Notes: a model not told the origin generated them from the sequence alone. Positions 1-12,505 are shown, counted from the stretch's first letter. The stretch is DNA of 64,000 nucleotides from Blasia pusilla (GCA_050084515.1 CM114271.1:54250001-54314000), one strand, 5' to 3'. Program-made: numbers and translations.

Positions 1-2829
1 CCTCCCCAAATAATCGCATGTGTCTGGGCCATGACCTACTTAAGTTACTCCATGACATTCTTAGTGGACCAATCTGGTACTCAAGAGGACATTCTACTGT
101 GGAAAACCTTTCTCTGGGATCTCCATCCCTCCAAAATTACAGCTGTTAGCCTGAAGTCCACTTAATTCATATCTCCCAAGCATTTAGCCTGGAGTTTGTG
201 GTAAAACGTAAAAGTCACCAAACCATGGGAGTAGTCTATGAAGGACAATAGAATAAACTTGGAATCATAGTAAGACTACTTAAGATAAGGCAGAGGTGAA
301 AAAAGTCAGAGTACTGCACAAGAGAAGGACATGATAAAATTGTAATAATTGTGAAAAATAGTCCAGCAGAGGTTGCTATTTCGTGTCGCCTTCGATTTAA
401 ACACTGAGCATTTTCACTCATTGATGTGGCACTTGGAATGCACTTGGTTCGTTGAAGTTTCTCGGAAGACAATATGCCTTTAGAGAAAGAGGCTGAACTA
501 CTTGTAGAACGTAATTACAAACCAAGAAGGGCAGGAAGACTTATGATTAGTCCTAATTGAGGATGAGTGGCTCAATCGGAGGAAATGGTTAAGATGGGTA
601 ATAATGCCGTAGAGATTAGTCACATAAAGCAAATTGCAGCAAGTCCAACTACGAGACATGAAAACATGAGTCGAAAAGGGCAATTGCAGCAAGTCCAACT
701 ACGAGACACGAAAGAATGAGTCGAAAGGGGCGGCTGGCCATAAGACATACAAAACGTAAGGCAAGAGATTAATGTGAGTTTGGTCAGAATAATGAGGAGA
801 CTCCCCAATTATGTCATAATTGGGTCCAACTAGACAAACGCAAAGTTGAGAGTGTGATCCACACTTGGATTGAGGATCGAAAGACCCAAACATATATAAT
901 GGCCCAAGATGAATACTTGGGCCTATCAGATTGGCCAACTGGAATCTGAACTACGATTCAGATTGAGTCTGACTGAAATCGGATTGACTCCTGACTTCCA
1001 TAATAGGCTTGAAAAGGCTAAAGTAAAGAAGTGGCAGAGTGCCTAACATTCCGGACTTTAGGAAGGCTGCAAAGGCCCTGCTTCTACGAAAGTGGAGGAA
1101 CTCAGTAAGTTCCTGGACAACTTAGACTCTGGTCGGTGGACTATTAAGATTGAAAAATGAAGTAGAGACCTTATTCAAAGTAGTGAGCAAGTAGGGAGGA
1201 AGAGTGCCCCTCTCTATGTTCTAGGAGTTTTCTAGTCCCCCCTCACCATCCTAGTTTGAATCGTAGTTCAGATTCCAGTTGGTTTAGTGATTATTATTAT
1301 GGAAAATTGTTGTATCAAGATTTAAATTTTAGACTACTTGGGTTTTTATAAAGGTGGTGTAAAGCTATCTTGTACACATGATAACTGTGCCAAAAAGTAT
1401 CACGGTATGCTGAAAGAAATTTTACAGGATCCGGCCTGCTTGGAAATTTACTTTCATAATCTAGTAAAAACACATGTTCGGCAGTTTCCTGGGCCCAAAG
1501 GACACGAGACCTGAGGGATAGGCCCTACAGGTCTGATGCGAAAACTTTGGATGGTCCAGAATGGTTCCCTTCTTTCGTAAAGCCAAAGAAGTGTGCGGAA
1601 ATCGTAAAGCCACTCCCAGGCGCGCATCTCAGGCCGGCGGCGTGAGGGACATTTATGCCGTTCTCGCCGGCCCGAGGCGCTACTTGAGCCGAAGGCACAT
1701 TGGCCCCATCCTGGCCCTCAGCGCGCTCCATATGTTTGGTTAGGGCATTGACCTTTGACCACCTTTTGTGTTTGACCATGTTTTAGGTTGTGATCTAGGA
1801 TATAGCATCGAACATGCCTCAGGGATAGTCGCCATGGTTTGGGTTGGGTAAGGAACGAAAGGATTTTGGTCAAAGATTGGTCACAAAGTTCCCGAGGGAG
1901 ATAATATACATCTTATAAGATACAAAAGCCAAATCCATGCAACGTCTTATCCGACTCTTCCTTGTAGGATGTACAACTAGATGGGTCTCAAAACCCTACA
2001 CAAGTCCTCTACTTGCAAGGCTCAAGGGGAAGTCTCTTTGTGGGGCTAGCAAAGAGGAGTAGAGGAGCAAATCTACAACAAAAACACTCTCATTTGAATT
2101 TTCATTTCTTATCCTTTGCTATGAGGAATATCATGTCTTTTTCCTCTTGACTTGGCAAAAAATGCATTTCCCTTTCCCTTTTCCAACCCTATCTTCTAAT
2201 TTCTAAAAGAAAATAACTCATGAATTTGAAAATTATTTCTCATCCCACCATTTTATTATTTTCCCTCTCCATCTTTGACTCAAATTTTTTTCCAAAAGTG
2301 AAATTCTACTCTCCAACTAAACTCAAAAGCTGATTTTTCATAAAGGAATTTTTATAATGGAAGATGTGAAAAATAATTAAATGGAGGGAGATCATGGAAA
2401 ATTGTCAGGAGATTGGGAATTTTTATTCAAATAAGAAAAGAAAATTTCACCATGATAATAAATTATAATCATTATAATAATAAAATAAAATCTATAGTTT
2501 TCTGTATGCTCCTTGTATTTGAGCTTTCTTTAGCTTAGTATAGGAAAAGTTTAAAAATATTTTTAAGAAAATACTCTACGTGTGGCTTATATAGAGATCC
2601 TTCTCGTAAAAAGACTAACGCCCTTGAAAATATTAGCTAGTATGGAAAAGAATCAAAAATTTCCTTTCCCTCCTTTATTCACTCCTTCTTATAGATTTAA
2701 ATTCCACTTCTTCTCATCTCTTATATGCCTTTCCCCTTTTCTCCTTTGCATAAACTCCCACTCCCTTCATCTTTCTTATTTTAGGAACTTTAATTACTCT
2801 CCCTCTCTTAAGCCCCTTCTTAACTCTTA
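1..2829. other. AT-rich intergenic DNA, no gene recognised
   Basis: I see no coding sequence that resembles a known protein. Open frames are short and on both strands. A GC-richer patch at about 1560-1740 has overlapping frames of 60 and 84 codons on opposite strands, but neither resembles a family I know. A 50-bp tandem duplication is listed separately. From about 2100 the sequence is strongly AT-rich and pyrimidine-rich on the plus strand. Confidence 0.5.
632..731. repeat. Tandem duplication of a 50-bp unit
   Basis: Two adjacent copies start at 632 and 682. Each begins AATTGCAGCAAGTCCAAC and carries CTACGAGACA followed by GAGTCGAAA. A few substitutions separate the copies, so the duplication is not brand new. 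No coding role is visible. Confidence 0.8.
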
Positions 2830-3780
2830 ATATGTTAATCTTTTATAAATTGAATCAACATATCCTTTACCCAATCCCTTCTAGTTACTTGTTTTGGATT
2901 TTTAGTAGAATTGCTCGTGTAGCAAGAGAAATAAGAGCTCAAGTAAGTCTCAATTATTACTCGAATAATAGACCTCCCTCCTCTACATTGGCGATATGAT
3001 CCATCAAGATAGATGTATCTCATTGGAAAAACCTTGAAGTCATAATCAAGGCAACCAAAGCCCAACTCCAAAAAAATTTGTTGTGGTAGATGCGACTATG
3101 GAGGAAAGCCCCACATCTCCAAAAGAAATAGACAAGATAGCTTTTTGTGAAGCCAAGACACCATCATCTCCCTCAATGATATTTGGACCAAGAATTTGAC
3201 TGAAAGTTTCCATGATAGAAGTGTCAAAAGAGGCCAAATGATGTAAGAACTCTGAAGTGAGAGGAAAAGTGCGAAGAAGGTAGGACGGATGTCGTAGAAA
3301 AAAATGGTAGAGAATTTCATAAGCCCATTTGGGGATCCCCTAGATGAGGTAACAAATGAAGCTATTCTACATCTTTCAAAAGGGCCTCATCCAAGAACTT
3401 GGATACATAGTTTATGAAACCAATAAGGACTCCAAGAACTTGAACCCCTTTGGTGTGGATGGTAAAATTAGAAGCAAGAGAGGTAAGGCGTGAGGGAGAG
3501 CATACTTGACATTTACTAGATTGAACTTTAAGATAGAGAGTCGCTCCACAAAATGGGTATAAGTAAGAACCACTTTAGAATTAAGGAGGACCTAAAATGT
3601 GGGTATCATCAACAGTAGAAGGGAAGAGACAAGATGGAAATGCTTGGATTGATGAACGAAGAACATGAAAATTTGCAATGGCAAAGCGCTTGGTTAGGGA
3701 TCGACTAACCAATCGGTATAAAAACTCTCCAAAAGCTGAAGGACGAACACCAAAAGGAGACATATCCGGACTTGTCAATA
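2830..3780 (-). pseudogene. LINE-like retrotransposon reverse transcriptase remnant
   Basis: The minus-strand translation, broken over several frames, reads like the second half of the RT of a plant LINE-like element. At 3584-3680 it has NFHVLRSSIQAFPSCLFP followed by VDDTHILGP. In this family the equivalent block is FPSCLFPS then ADDTH, which is the RT catalytic DD motif. Further along the minus strand come RPSYLLR (about 3270), LASFDTSIMETF then ILGPN (about 3180-3235), and ISFGDVGLSS (about 3105). These follow the family order after the catalytic site. Frameshifts and stops separate the blocks, the N-terminal half of the RT is missing, and no endonuclease was seen, so it is a dead fragment. 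The same family supplies the plus-strand C-terminal fragment at 22.5-23.1 kb. Family assignment is from memory of the motifs; decay is seen directly. Confidence 0.72.
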
Positions 3781-4600
3781 GCCACTAAATGACAATCCCC
3801 CAAAAGCCTAGAGATAGAGTATGGGAGACAATGCATCGCAATATGTGCACACACCTCACAGAAATATAAAGCCATTTGTAGAATTTGTCGAGATAAAATA
3901 TTTTTGGAGATGTGAAAAAACCATACATAATAGAGTGTTTACTTATAAGCAAGAAGTATGAAAAAAAACCCTTATGAAAACCTTCAAGTCAAGTTGCAAG
4001 TTAAGATCTGTGGTATAATATTCCACAAAAGATGGTGTATCACAATTTGAAGTGAAGCACATTTAAGAGTTGTGCCACTATGTCCACACTTGACATCCGG
4101 AAAAAGAAGATCCGATACTCAAATCGTACATAAAAACTCACCAACTTGTCCCAGCAATAAGCTATTTAAAAAATTAAAAGGCCGTTGTTTATGTATATAA
4201 TTTGCATCTATATTAATGACAGGATTTCAACGACATATCACTAGCATCTGGTTGTGATATTAGTTTCATGTGACGCAAAGGGTGAGTTTCCTTCATCCCT
4301 ACAGGGCACCAACTAACCAATCTGCGGCTTTTTCTTTTGAGATGGATAACAAGGGAGAAGAAAATAATTATTACATGCATGGACACGTGGATATTCTAGA
4401 TGGAAAAAAACCAGTACTTATGGGTAGGGTAGGGCCATAATTTTAATTAATTAATTAAAATTATTTTTTAATTAATTAATTAAAAACCGGTGTAGGGCCT
4501 AAACCCGCCGCATAAGTCCATTTGCGTGGGAGCGCAAAGCTCATCAAAGCCTACCCCTCTAAATCGGTTTTTCTTGGTTCTTGTTTAATGCCCTTGGGAT
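3781..4600. other. Intergenic, no gene seen
   Basis: No coding similarity is recognised. The stretch contains a highly AT-rich palindromic block at 4439-4487, listed separately, and then becomes GC-richer. Confidence 0.45.
4439..4487. repeat. AT-only inverted repeat (TTAAT repeats)
   Basis: Two arms of the form TTTTAATTAATTAATTAAAA, each itself palindromic, flank a short T-rich spacer. The block could extrude as a cruciform and may be a local unwinding element, but no function can be read from it. Confidence 0.75.
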
Positions 4601-5533
4601 TTTTCGGAGTCCGAGGTGAAGCCACGTGGACCCGGAGTGGCTCCTAGCAAGCGAATCACCGGCGCTCGAGCAGATGGTGAACGATTGATCGATCTGTGGG
4701 AGTCAGAGTGCGTTGCGGCGGAATCTTATCACTTGCGACTGGAATCTGGATTACTGCTGTTCGCTTTGGACCAGGTCGCGCATGAAGCTCATCAATTGCG
4801 ATTGGATTACTGCCGTTGGCTTTGGACCAGGTCGCGCTGCGGGTTACGTCCGCGCGAAAACCCACTACTGCGCGTTTGTCATTTATTATTACACTTCTTC
4901 TTTTTTGTCATTCACGCGCAGTGACTATGTTTGACCCTTTCGTCCTCTGGTAGATCGATTCGGATGTGTTGCAATGCGTTTTGCGGTGAAAGTAGGGTGA
5001 CTTCTTCGGAGCCTTTGGAGAGATCGGGTTGAGTTCGAGCGGCGAATCGTGCTTGGATTTCACCTGGTGTGTGTGCTGCATAGTTTCTTTTGAGGCGCAC
5101 GCTCTTTGGTTGGATGGATGGATACTCGTCAACATTCCACAAATGACATCGTCCTCGTCCTCCGAAACACGACAGATTTTTCGTATCGTCGCACTCACAT
5201 GGACAGCGAACGTACGGCCAAATTCATCGGCTTTAAAATGGAAACGTATCTGCTCCTTAAGAGCTTACAGGATTCAGGAGGCGTTATGGGGACTGATGTC
5301 GTGCGCGTGGGGGGCGTGACGGATCAATCCGTGTACAATCCCATCGCGGCCAGCCTCGAATCGGTAGCAACACGGATTGACTGCGGCCACCGCGCACCCA
5401 CCTGAAGTGACGATCCGGCGCAGCAGTGTCCACGGTTCTATGCGAACTTACTGTAGTACGTACAGGAAGAAATAGGAAGAAAGAGAGCAGATCGAGGCGT
5501 TCGTGAAGAGAACGTCCAGACTCTTCTACGACT
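4601..5533. other. GC-richer block with short overlapping frames, unassigned
   Basis: Base composition rises sharply near 4600 and stays GC-richer up to the lectin gene. Overlapping frames of about 70-102 codons occur on both strands (plus 4616-4924 and 5106-5405, minus 4908-5198). None resembles a protein family I know and none has a clear start context. A 54-bp direct repeat lies at 4747-4838, with GGATTACTG then CTTTGGACCAGGTCGCGC in each copy. The block may hold the 3' flank of the lectin gene or exons of an unrecognised transcript; neither can be shown. Confidence 0.4.
4747..4838. repeat. Direct repeat, period about 54 bp
   Basis: Two copies share GGATTACTG followed by CTTTGGACCAGGTCGCGC with two or three substitutions. 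The first starts near 4747 and the second near 4803. This is a local tandem duplication. Confidence 0.7.
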
Positions 5534-6538
5534 CTACTGCGGCACGAAAGCGCCTTCGACGGGAAACCAAGCTCGGGAGTTGATGGAGTAGGAGTACAAG
5601 CGCACGACCCCGTCCGGATCCACTCTCACAAACTGGAATCTGGAAATGTCATGCGCTCCCCCAGCAGTCGCGGGTGCGATGACCACGGTGCTGCCGGGGG
5701 CCTCCGCTTGACTGCACAGCGACGGATCCACACCCGCCTGAGCGATCCTCTTGCTGAGCGCCCTGATCACTAGACCTTCGTCGATTCCGAAGAATCCCTC
5801 GTGGGGATGCTTGCAGGTGTGCTCCGTCGCGTACAGGCTGTTGTTGGACGGAATGACGGATTTCCACCAGTACGCGGCACCTCCGGCGGAGGCGTTGTAG
5901 AGCGCGAGGCCACCCGGCTTCGCAGAGAGAGTGTAGGCGCCGGAGGAGCGGTTGCTGCTGGAGATGGAGGACACGAGTGAGCTTCCGGGAGAGAGCGTCT
6001 GTGTGGGGACGAGTACGTCAGTGGGGAATCGGAAGCTCTCCCAGGCAGTTCGATTTGCCGCGTCCAGGAGGACGAGGTTTCCGACGTCGGTCATGTTCAC
6101 CCCGACCTTGTTCGGCTGCGGGATGAAGGTGTTGGTCGACCACACGAGCTTGCCATCGGAGTCGCGCAGCGTCAGGTTCCCACTGTTCTCCATCGCGAGC
6201 ACCGCGTTTTGCTGCACGACGGCGTTGCGAGCGGCGGTCCAAATCGGGATCCACGGGTACTCGTAGTCGAAGGGGCGGATCACGACGCTGAGAGTGAACG
6301 TCGCGTCCGCGGGGATGAACGACCGCGGCCCCGCCGTGTCCAAGAACACGAGGGCGAAGTCGGGGTTCTCGTCCATGAAAATGATGCGGATGATGTCTCC
6401 GCTCTTCACCCGATTGTTCAGCGTGTCGTTGTTCACCACTCGAAAGCCGGATGGAGTCGGGAAGTACACTGCCGCCGCTGCCCCCACATACAGCAGGAGT
6501 GCGATTCCCAGTGCGCATCGATTCATGGTCCTCGCCAT
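5534..6538 (-). CDS. Secreted B-lectin (GNA-type) domain protein
   Basis: The 334-residue protein starts at the ATG at 6536-6538. The open frame continues upstream to about 6676 but has no earlier ATG. Residues 1-23 form a signal peptide (MARTMNRCALGIALLLYVG then AAAA), so the product is probably secreted or apoplastic. Residues 25-190 match the plant bulb-type lectin fold found in S-locus and EP1-like glycoproteins. Visible motifs are SGNLTLRDSDGKLVWSTNT, a second repeat GNLVLLD, and WESFRFPTDVL, the family's W-x-S-F-x-x-PTD block. About seven N-glycosylation sequons occur (such as NDT, NLT, NMT, NRT, NAS and NNS). The C-terminal 140 residues are weakly conserved. There is no transmembrane segment, PAN domain or kinase, so this is a lectin-only protein, not a receptor kinase. 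The mannose-binding residues (Q-x-D-x-N-x-V-x-Y) are not clearly retained, so sugar binding is uncertain. The gene is intronless and lies in a GC-richer island. Confidence 0.85.
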   Translation of the reverse strand: MARTMNRCALGIALLLYVGAAAAVYFPTPSGFRVVNNDTLNNRVKSGDIIRIIFMDENPDFALVFLDTAGPRSFIPADATFTLSVVIRPFDYEYPWIPIWTAARNAVVQQNAVLAMENSGNLTLRDSDGKLVWSTNTFIPQPNKVGVNMTDVGNLVLLDAANRTAWESFRFPTDVLVPTQTLSPGSSLVSSISSSNRSSGAYTLSAKPGGLALYNASAGGAAYWWKSVIPSNNSLYATEHTCKHPHEGFFGIDEGLVIRALSKRIAQAGVDPSLCSQAEAPGSTVVIAPATAGGAHDISRFQFVRVDPDGVVRLYSYSINSRAWFPVEGAFVPQ

Positions 6539-7541
6539 GATCGTCCTCAGCCCTCGACGCCGACAGCAAATTGCCGCCACTGGGGAAACAATCAACCCCA
6601 CGCCTCGATTACGAATGTGCGATCCACCCCAAGTCAGCTGCAGCCGCCTGGAAAATTCAATCGAACCGGTTAGCAACTAGAAGCCCGCATCTATCAGCTG
6701 CAGCTGCATGGCACGGAGAAAACGGCAGACTGCGCCTCGCTCTTCCGCTCGGGGCGCAGGAAACCACACAGAGATTCAGCGCCGATGCGCTGACGGGAGG
6801 AATTCCACGCCCAAATTTGAAGCTTGCTTGAGAATGCCACTTACCGACTCGCTCGCTCTTCTTCTTGAGCTGCTACACTGAATGACTGACTGACTGGCTC
6901 GCTGAGCAGTTTCAGGTCACTCCCACTCTCGGACGTTGCCCAAAGTGTTCACCTAAATCAGGGAGAGCTCGCCGCTTTTTAGCCGGGTGTCCCGACTCCC
7001 GGCACGCGCGTACTGCCGAGGGAAAAAGCCTTGAACGAGTGTCGCGAAGATATTTCGCGTCCGTTTGTGCGGGAACTAGTGACGCGTCGCAGGGAAAAAG
7101 CTGTGGCGGACTTCTTACTCTCCGGAGGTGCTGCCGCTCCGACGTGGCGCGGTCGCACTCGGAGTGGGATCTTCTTGCGAGAGGGCGCATGCGCTACTGC
7201 GTGTACGCAATCCTGTTCGATTTTACGGATGTTACGTTACGGATCTACGGCTTAGAGACAAGCAAGAGATAGAGAGAGAATGTCTCTTATTAGCGCGTCT
7301 CAAAGGTAATCCGGATACATTTTGTACTCCGACGTGAAGATTAATCGTAGTATGCGTGGACATATACCTAGGTAGGAATAAAGAAGATTTCTCCTTCTTT
7401 CCTATCATTTTAGTGTTAAACTTAAGAAAAACAATCATACGCCATTAGTTTTCCTTAATGGTAGAAATTGTCCTACATAGTGTTTTGAGTAGTTTTTTAA
7501 AATCCAAGGTGGAGTCCACTATATTACGCGATATGTGCAAC
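6539..7541 (-). other. Upstream flank of the lectin gene
   Basis: This GC-richer DNA lies 5' of the minus-strand lectin gene and should contain its promoter and leader. No convincing TATA box or named element can be pointed to. A short GACT run (GAATGACTGACTGACTGGCT) lies near 6880. Composition becomes AT-rich again after about 7340. The small frames here on both strands do not resemble known proteins. Confidence 0.35.
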
Positions 7542-7746
7542 TAGTAAGGTGTCCGTGGGAAATAAAAAAGTGTGTGAAGAGCTAGTGTATAACCCGTGAA
7601 GGGAAAAGATTAATGATGTTACACATAAATTCAAATTTTTTTTGAATTCGTAACATGTGAAACATTTTCTTGTCGCCTAGTTACCACATGTCAAGTAGAG
7701 AGGTGTTTGCAAATCGAGAAGGCATTCTCCCATAATAATGTAGATT
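7541..7746 (-). mobile_element. Non-autonomous Helitron-like element, copy 1
   Basis: Read on the minus strand, the element begins at about 7746 with TCTACATTATTATGGGAG, resembling a Helitron 5' end (TC...). It ends near 7541 with GGACACCTTACTAGT, giving the CTRRT 3' terminus. It is about 205 bp and has no coding capacity. The interior (GCAAACACCTCTC, then GTGGTAACTAGGCGACAAGA, then CCTTCCCTTCACGGG-like sequence) is shared with the copies near 60.7-61.3 kb and, more weakly, with those at 17.8-18.0 and 20.0-20.2 kb. No target-site duplication is apparent, as expected for Helitrons. Confidence 0.6.
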
Positions 7747-10700
7747 TGATCACATCTTATGATTATGTGTGAGACACTAGAGGGCGGGATAAGTTGTCAT
7801 TGTTAAGTCTACCATCTTAGAAGATTTTATGGTACTACTTTGATATTTGTACCAAAGCAATACATTATTCTCGATACCATCAGGGTGCATTAGAGGGGCC
7901 CTCTCTAACCCTCTCGAGAAGTTCAACATATCTTCATCCTTTTAGGTCTATTCCATATTTTTCGTACGCCTACTTTCCTTGAACGTTAATCTTTGTTGTT
8001 GTGGAAGCGTGCGTTCAGTAGGTCACGCTCTCAACGCTGATCTGCATCCAAACACGCACTCTGGTTAGTCGGGCCTGGATCAATCAGCGGGCTAACTTTC
8101 TGAGTTCTTGTCTCGGTCTCTCATCAAGCTCAACCTTCCTAGTTTCGCGGTTTACAACACAGGCAAGTCTTGAAAGATTTGGGAGAGACTTTCAGGTCGG
8201 TTCAGGAACCTCAAACGGCGTTTCGCGCCTGGCGGTTCCAACTGTCCGATGGACATCCAATGAGTCCCTGATCGAGACTCACACAAAATGAATCACGGTT
8301 GAGAATCCAAGTGTGGCGTACAAAGTCCACTCCCTTGGATTAGGTTTGGGTTTCGAGTTCCAACGCCAAACTCCCATTCCATCCCGTGCCCTTGAGACCC
8401 CGTTTGGTGCTCAAAGTGGGGGTTCGTGTTCCAAGACATCTTGGAGAGACTCCTCCCTTACAAGTAATTCTGGAGATCTCCGGGGTACCTCTAACTCAAA
8501 GTGGCCCTCAACCCGATTGCTCTCATAGTCATTTTCGGCCAATATCTGAGCATGTACTTATGACTTTGCTAAGATCTTTGATGCGTTGGAAGTGTCACGG
8601 GATAAGCTTTCCAACGCGCCCTGATTTTTCCCTAACGTATTTGTGGACTAAACATTATGGTCCACAATATAGTCAACTTCCCCAAACGCTAGTCGCGTTC
8701 CAAAACTGGTTCTCACCTCTTTGGCAACCAACCTTCTAAGACTCAACTCATCTCAAGTCTTGGTTCGCGTTTGGTTTAGGTTTCCTGGTCGCGACCACTA
8801 ATGCATGAAATGCACAACTCTCTTCCGCGTTTCGTCTCTTGGAATTTTCCAAAAGCCTCTCCAAAGCACAATCATCGCAACGTGAGTCCACTTGAGTTAT
8901 GATGTCCAGCTTGGCGCATATTTGGTGTTGTTTGGTAATGAGGGTCGCGACAATATTAGACCCAAAATTTTCCCTATTCCATACTGAATCCTTGCCTATC
9001 CCAAAAATCAAAGGTTTATTTCTTCCTTCTCCCCTTTCCCATCTCCTTGTCCTATTGAAATATATTGTAGAGTAATAATAGGCATCTAACCACTAGCTAG
9101 GAGGGAGGGGGGCGGGGACTAGTTGGGGTGTGTTCTAGTGTTTGTTTACAAAGGTTCTAGGATTCATTGGATAGATAATGTAATGCATAGATGATAATTA
9201 ATGTATACGATTAGCCATATGTATTTGGACAATTGTTGCGACAATCATGACTATAGAGAGGCAAGCAAGATTGAATTAAGGCTTAGAGGGTTTCTTTGTG
9301 GAGATAAAGACTTGTGTAGTAATTCCGCTTCAATACAAGCGAATTTAGAATATTTATTACAGAACTCCTCCAAACCTAGCTTTACTCGAGGTCTAAAGAG
9401 GAATAAGGCCCGCAAGGGCAATTTATTTGTAAGATGTTATGGTGGCTTGCTACCTCTATGTATAGGTCATCCTTAACATTGATGAGTTGCATAGTCTCTT
9501 TAAGTTATTTACTATGTGTCTTGTGGCACATGAAGCTTAGGATGATGTGATGGTTGGTGATGCCATTTGTACTAATAAGGTCAAGTGAGTCTCCGCTTTA
9601 GTGAGGCCTTCCCTTCATGTTATTATATTTGGTTCAAATGGAGGCCTAGGGAACTCTATAACATAGCTTGAAAGGTTAAGTACATTTTGTACTTCAAGTC
9701 CTTGATAACCTAATGTAGATAGATAATGAGCACACATGTTACCATGGAATTTCTGAGAGGAAAAGTATAGATGTAATTAAGCTCATTTATTCAACATCAA
9801 ACCTAAAGTTTGGATACTTGAGACAATGTAGTTCTATTGATTTATTCTAGATTATCTTCAATAAGAGTGGGCTAACATTGTTACAAAGATTACACATTTA
9901 TCTTTGGTTGAATATTGAATCATCTAGATCACATTTTTTCAGCAAGGTATGCATGTTGAATGGATTTGAATGACATTGGAAATAAAAGTTGTGCTAGAAC
10001 ATATAGAGTTCAAAATCTAGAGCACGTTTTTAACCTATATTTGCTCTGATTTTGGATTAAATATCTAACACGTGATTATATTCATGTTTTTCCATTCTTT
10101 TGTGAATAGAGGTTATGGGATTTATAGATAGATTGATCTTAAACATGTGTCGATAATAATTGATCTATATGATCTCGTATATGGTTAGGGATCTGTATTC
10201 ACCAAAAAAAAAAAAAAGAATAAGCTTTTTAATCTCTCTTTTTTGGAATTTACCTTTCTCTCTATCTCCCCCAGGTTTTTTCCTTGATGACATGTGTACA
10301 CAAAACTAACCCAGTATCATATGTTAGGTCCTCAAACTTAACCTAAGATAGTAAGTCAAGGAGGACTTCGCAAAATGGAAACTCAAAAAGTCAAAATATG
10401 GAGCTTACCAAAAATGGAAAGTTCCTAGAAATAACTTTGCATGAGCCAATAAAAGGGAATAACGTGCACACTCATGTTTCTTTTCTCCTGAATTTGTTAT
10501 TCTCGACCAATGACCCACCTTCCTAGATAGGCCATCCAAATATTATTTGTTCCAATACCAAAGTTATAACATTCTACTTCTTGGAGCACTGCTTGTCGAT
10601 GGCATGACCTTTGGTCCATATGTTGTTCCAATTTCACTCCCATTACAATAATTAAAATTCATTCATAAATCATGGAAATTGAAAATGTCCATTTTTTAAG

Positions 10701-11690
10701 ATTTAAAAATTGAAATTTAATTTGGAATTATGCTCTAAAACTCAAGCATAGTGAATCAATTTTTGGCCTACTACTCTATAACTTCTATTATATTAAGGGT
10801 TGGATGTAAATCTTAAAAAAAGCATTGTTTTGTCATTTTGTTAAAGTAGAGGATTTTTGTAGAGAAAACAACTTGGCGAGTTATGAATGTGATCTACCTT
10901 GAAGTTTGACTAAAAAATTAGAAACCGGTTACAATTTGACAACGGATCAAATGAAATTTTCTTAGGAAATGCTTAAGGAACATTTGGCTAATTCTACACC
11001 AAACCTTGTGATTTCAATCTTTGAAAATCCTCTTGTCTTCTAAAATAACGGTTCCATCTCTCGAAGCCGAATTTTTTCCCAATGGATGAAATTGTGCTCT
11101 CTAAAAATCTTCTTTTGCTCTTCTTGAAAGTATCCTTCTTGCCCAAGGATCCTTCATACTCTTCAAATCTTTGATATCATGTAGAAACCACTAACCTTTT
11201 AAGATTTACATATACACACATATACACAAGGAGGAGCTACTTTGCATAAATAAGAAGAGTGAAGATATGCAGAAAGAGAATAAGAGCCCCATCCCTATCT
11301 CTGTGTATACAAAGATAGGGAGAATGAGTGTTTGCCCTAGAATCCACAGAAAGGCCATTCACCTTATTCTAGATGATGACCTTTGGACACACATTAGTCG
11401 AATCTAAGTAGGTCAATCAATGACCTATCACTCTAAATGTCTATATCCATCATCTTGAGCTTGGGCATATGTTAATATGTAGAACTCATACCAGTCATCC
11501 ATTGACAAATCCTCAAAATGCTCATCTTGCATCCGAGGCTCCCATGGGCATAATAAATATAACAAATATACATCTCAATCTGTCCTATCCATTGCCCAAA
11601 TGTTATGAATGAATGAACAAGAAAACCATAAAACAACACTCATTTTTCAATATGTAGCTAATTACTAGGGTAAGAATGAATAAGCTCTTT
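7747..11690. other. Long intergenic stretch, no gene recognised
   Basis: From 7940 to 9010 the DNA is moderately GC-rich, with short frames on both strands (plus 8386-8739, minus 8748-9011). These are not recognisable, and the patch may be a worn LTR or leader of a retroelement, which I cannot show. From 9060 to 11690 it is AT-rich with a 14-A run near 10204. I see no conserved protein, RNA gene or paired repeat. Confidence 0.4.
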
Positions 11691-11699
11691 AATAGGCAG

Positions 11700-12205
11700 T
11701 GTATATTGTTCCTCTTGTATTGGAAAAGATTGTGCGTGGACAAAGTCAGTGTTTGCGGACTTACGTCTATCTCAAGGACGGACATGTCCATGCGCGTCTA
11801 AGTGCCCCCAACCCGCACCTAGGCCTTGTTGCGTATGTGTCTAGAATTCTATCAATTACAAGAGCTAGTGACATCATGAAGATCCCTGAAAGGCAAGCTT
11901 GCTTGTTGTTTATGACTGTCCCGTAGGGGGAGTGGGGGCCAAGGGGCGGGCCCCCGTGGTATAGTACACACACTAGTTTCATGCATATTTAGTTGAAGGC
12001 ACTTTAGGGTTCCTTGGTCAATCCATGCGAGTGGCTTTAGGATTGAGAGGGAGTTTTGGAGAGCTTGCGATGAACAATGTGTGTAGATTGAAGTAAAGCA
12101 ATCTGAGGGTGTTTGATCGTGGATGTAGTTTCCGCAAAGGAAGTGAACCACATACATCTTGTGTGATTCATGTGAGTGATTGTCCAATTTCTTCCAATGG
12201 GCCTA
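11700..12205 (+). mobile_element. Probable degenerate Ty1/copia LTR (3' end)
   Basis: The block GATCGTGGATGTAG at 12115-12128, then GTGAACCACATACATCTTGT at 12141-12160, matches the R/U5 pattern of many plant Ty1/copia LTRs, where GTGGATGTAGG is followed by CCGAACCACATAAATCTTGT. Upstream, at about 11940-11960, is a GC-rich stretch GGGCGGGCCCCCGTGG. The left edge is not defined, no clear primer-binding site follows, and no copia gag or pol is nearby, so this would be a solo or truncated LTR. The assignment rests on one motif pair and is tentative. Confidence 0.4.
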
Positions 12206-12423
12206 ACAACCCACTGCCCATTTTTTACATCCAAATTATAGTCAAGGTCGGGCCCGCTTGGGTCCCATGTCACAAATGCCTTGGGCTCGCATTCCGTTCC
12301 ATGCTAGACCGAGTCCACGAAAGGCCCAAACATGGAAGGGAAGGCCTGGGTTGAGCCTACAAGAGGCGTGTATGGGGCCCTACCTAGCCCGTATCAGACT
12401 CGTGACCTTGCTATCACTCGTCC

Positions 12424-12505
12424 AATCTGAGAAGGCCATGTGGTCATTCGAGATTCACTATTGATCAGTGGTGAATCTCGAATGGCCACATGGCGTTCTC
12501 AGATT
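12424..12505. repeat. Foldback (hairpin) element, arms about 35 bp
   Basis: The left arm at 12424-12458 (AATCTGAGAA ... GAGATTCAC) pairs with the right arm at 12471-12505 (GTGAATCTCG ... TCTCAGATT). The match is almost perfect and the loop is about 12 bases. The arms contain GGCCATGTGGTCATTCGAG and its complement. A TA dinucleotide run follows at once. It could be a tiny foldback transposon or a hairpin small-RNA source. Confidence 0.85.

Noticed and set aside
6539-6676. Longer N-terminus of the lectin protein
   Set aside because: The upstream start is TTG, and the ATG at 6538 is followed by a good signal peptide.
5952-6680. Plus-strand frames of 104-154 codons over the lectin gene
   Set aside because: They are antisense shadows of the B-lectin coding sequence, with no family resemblance.
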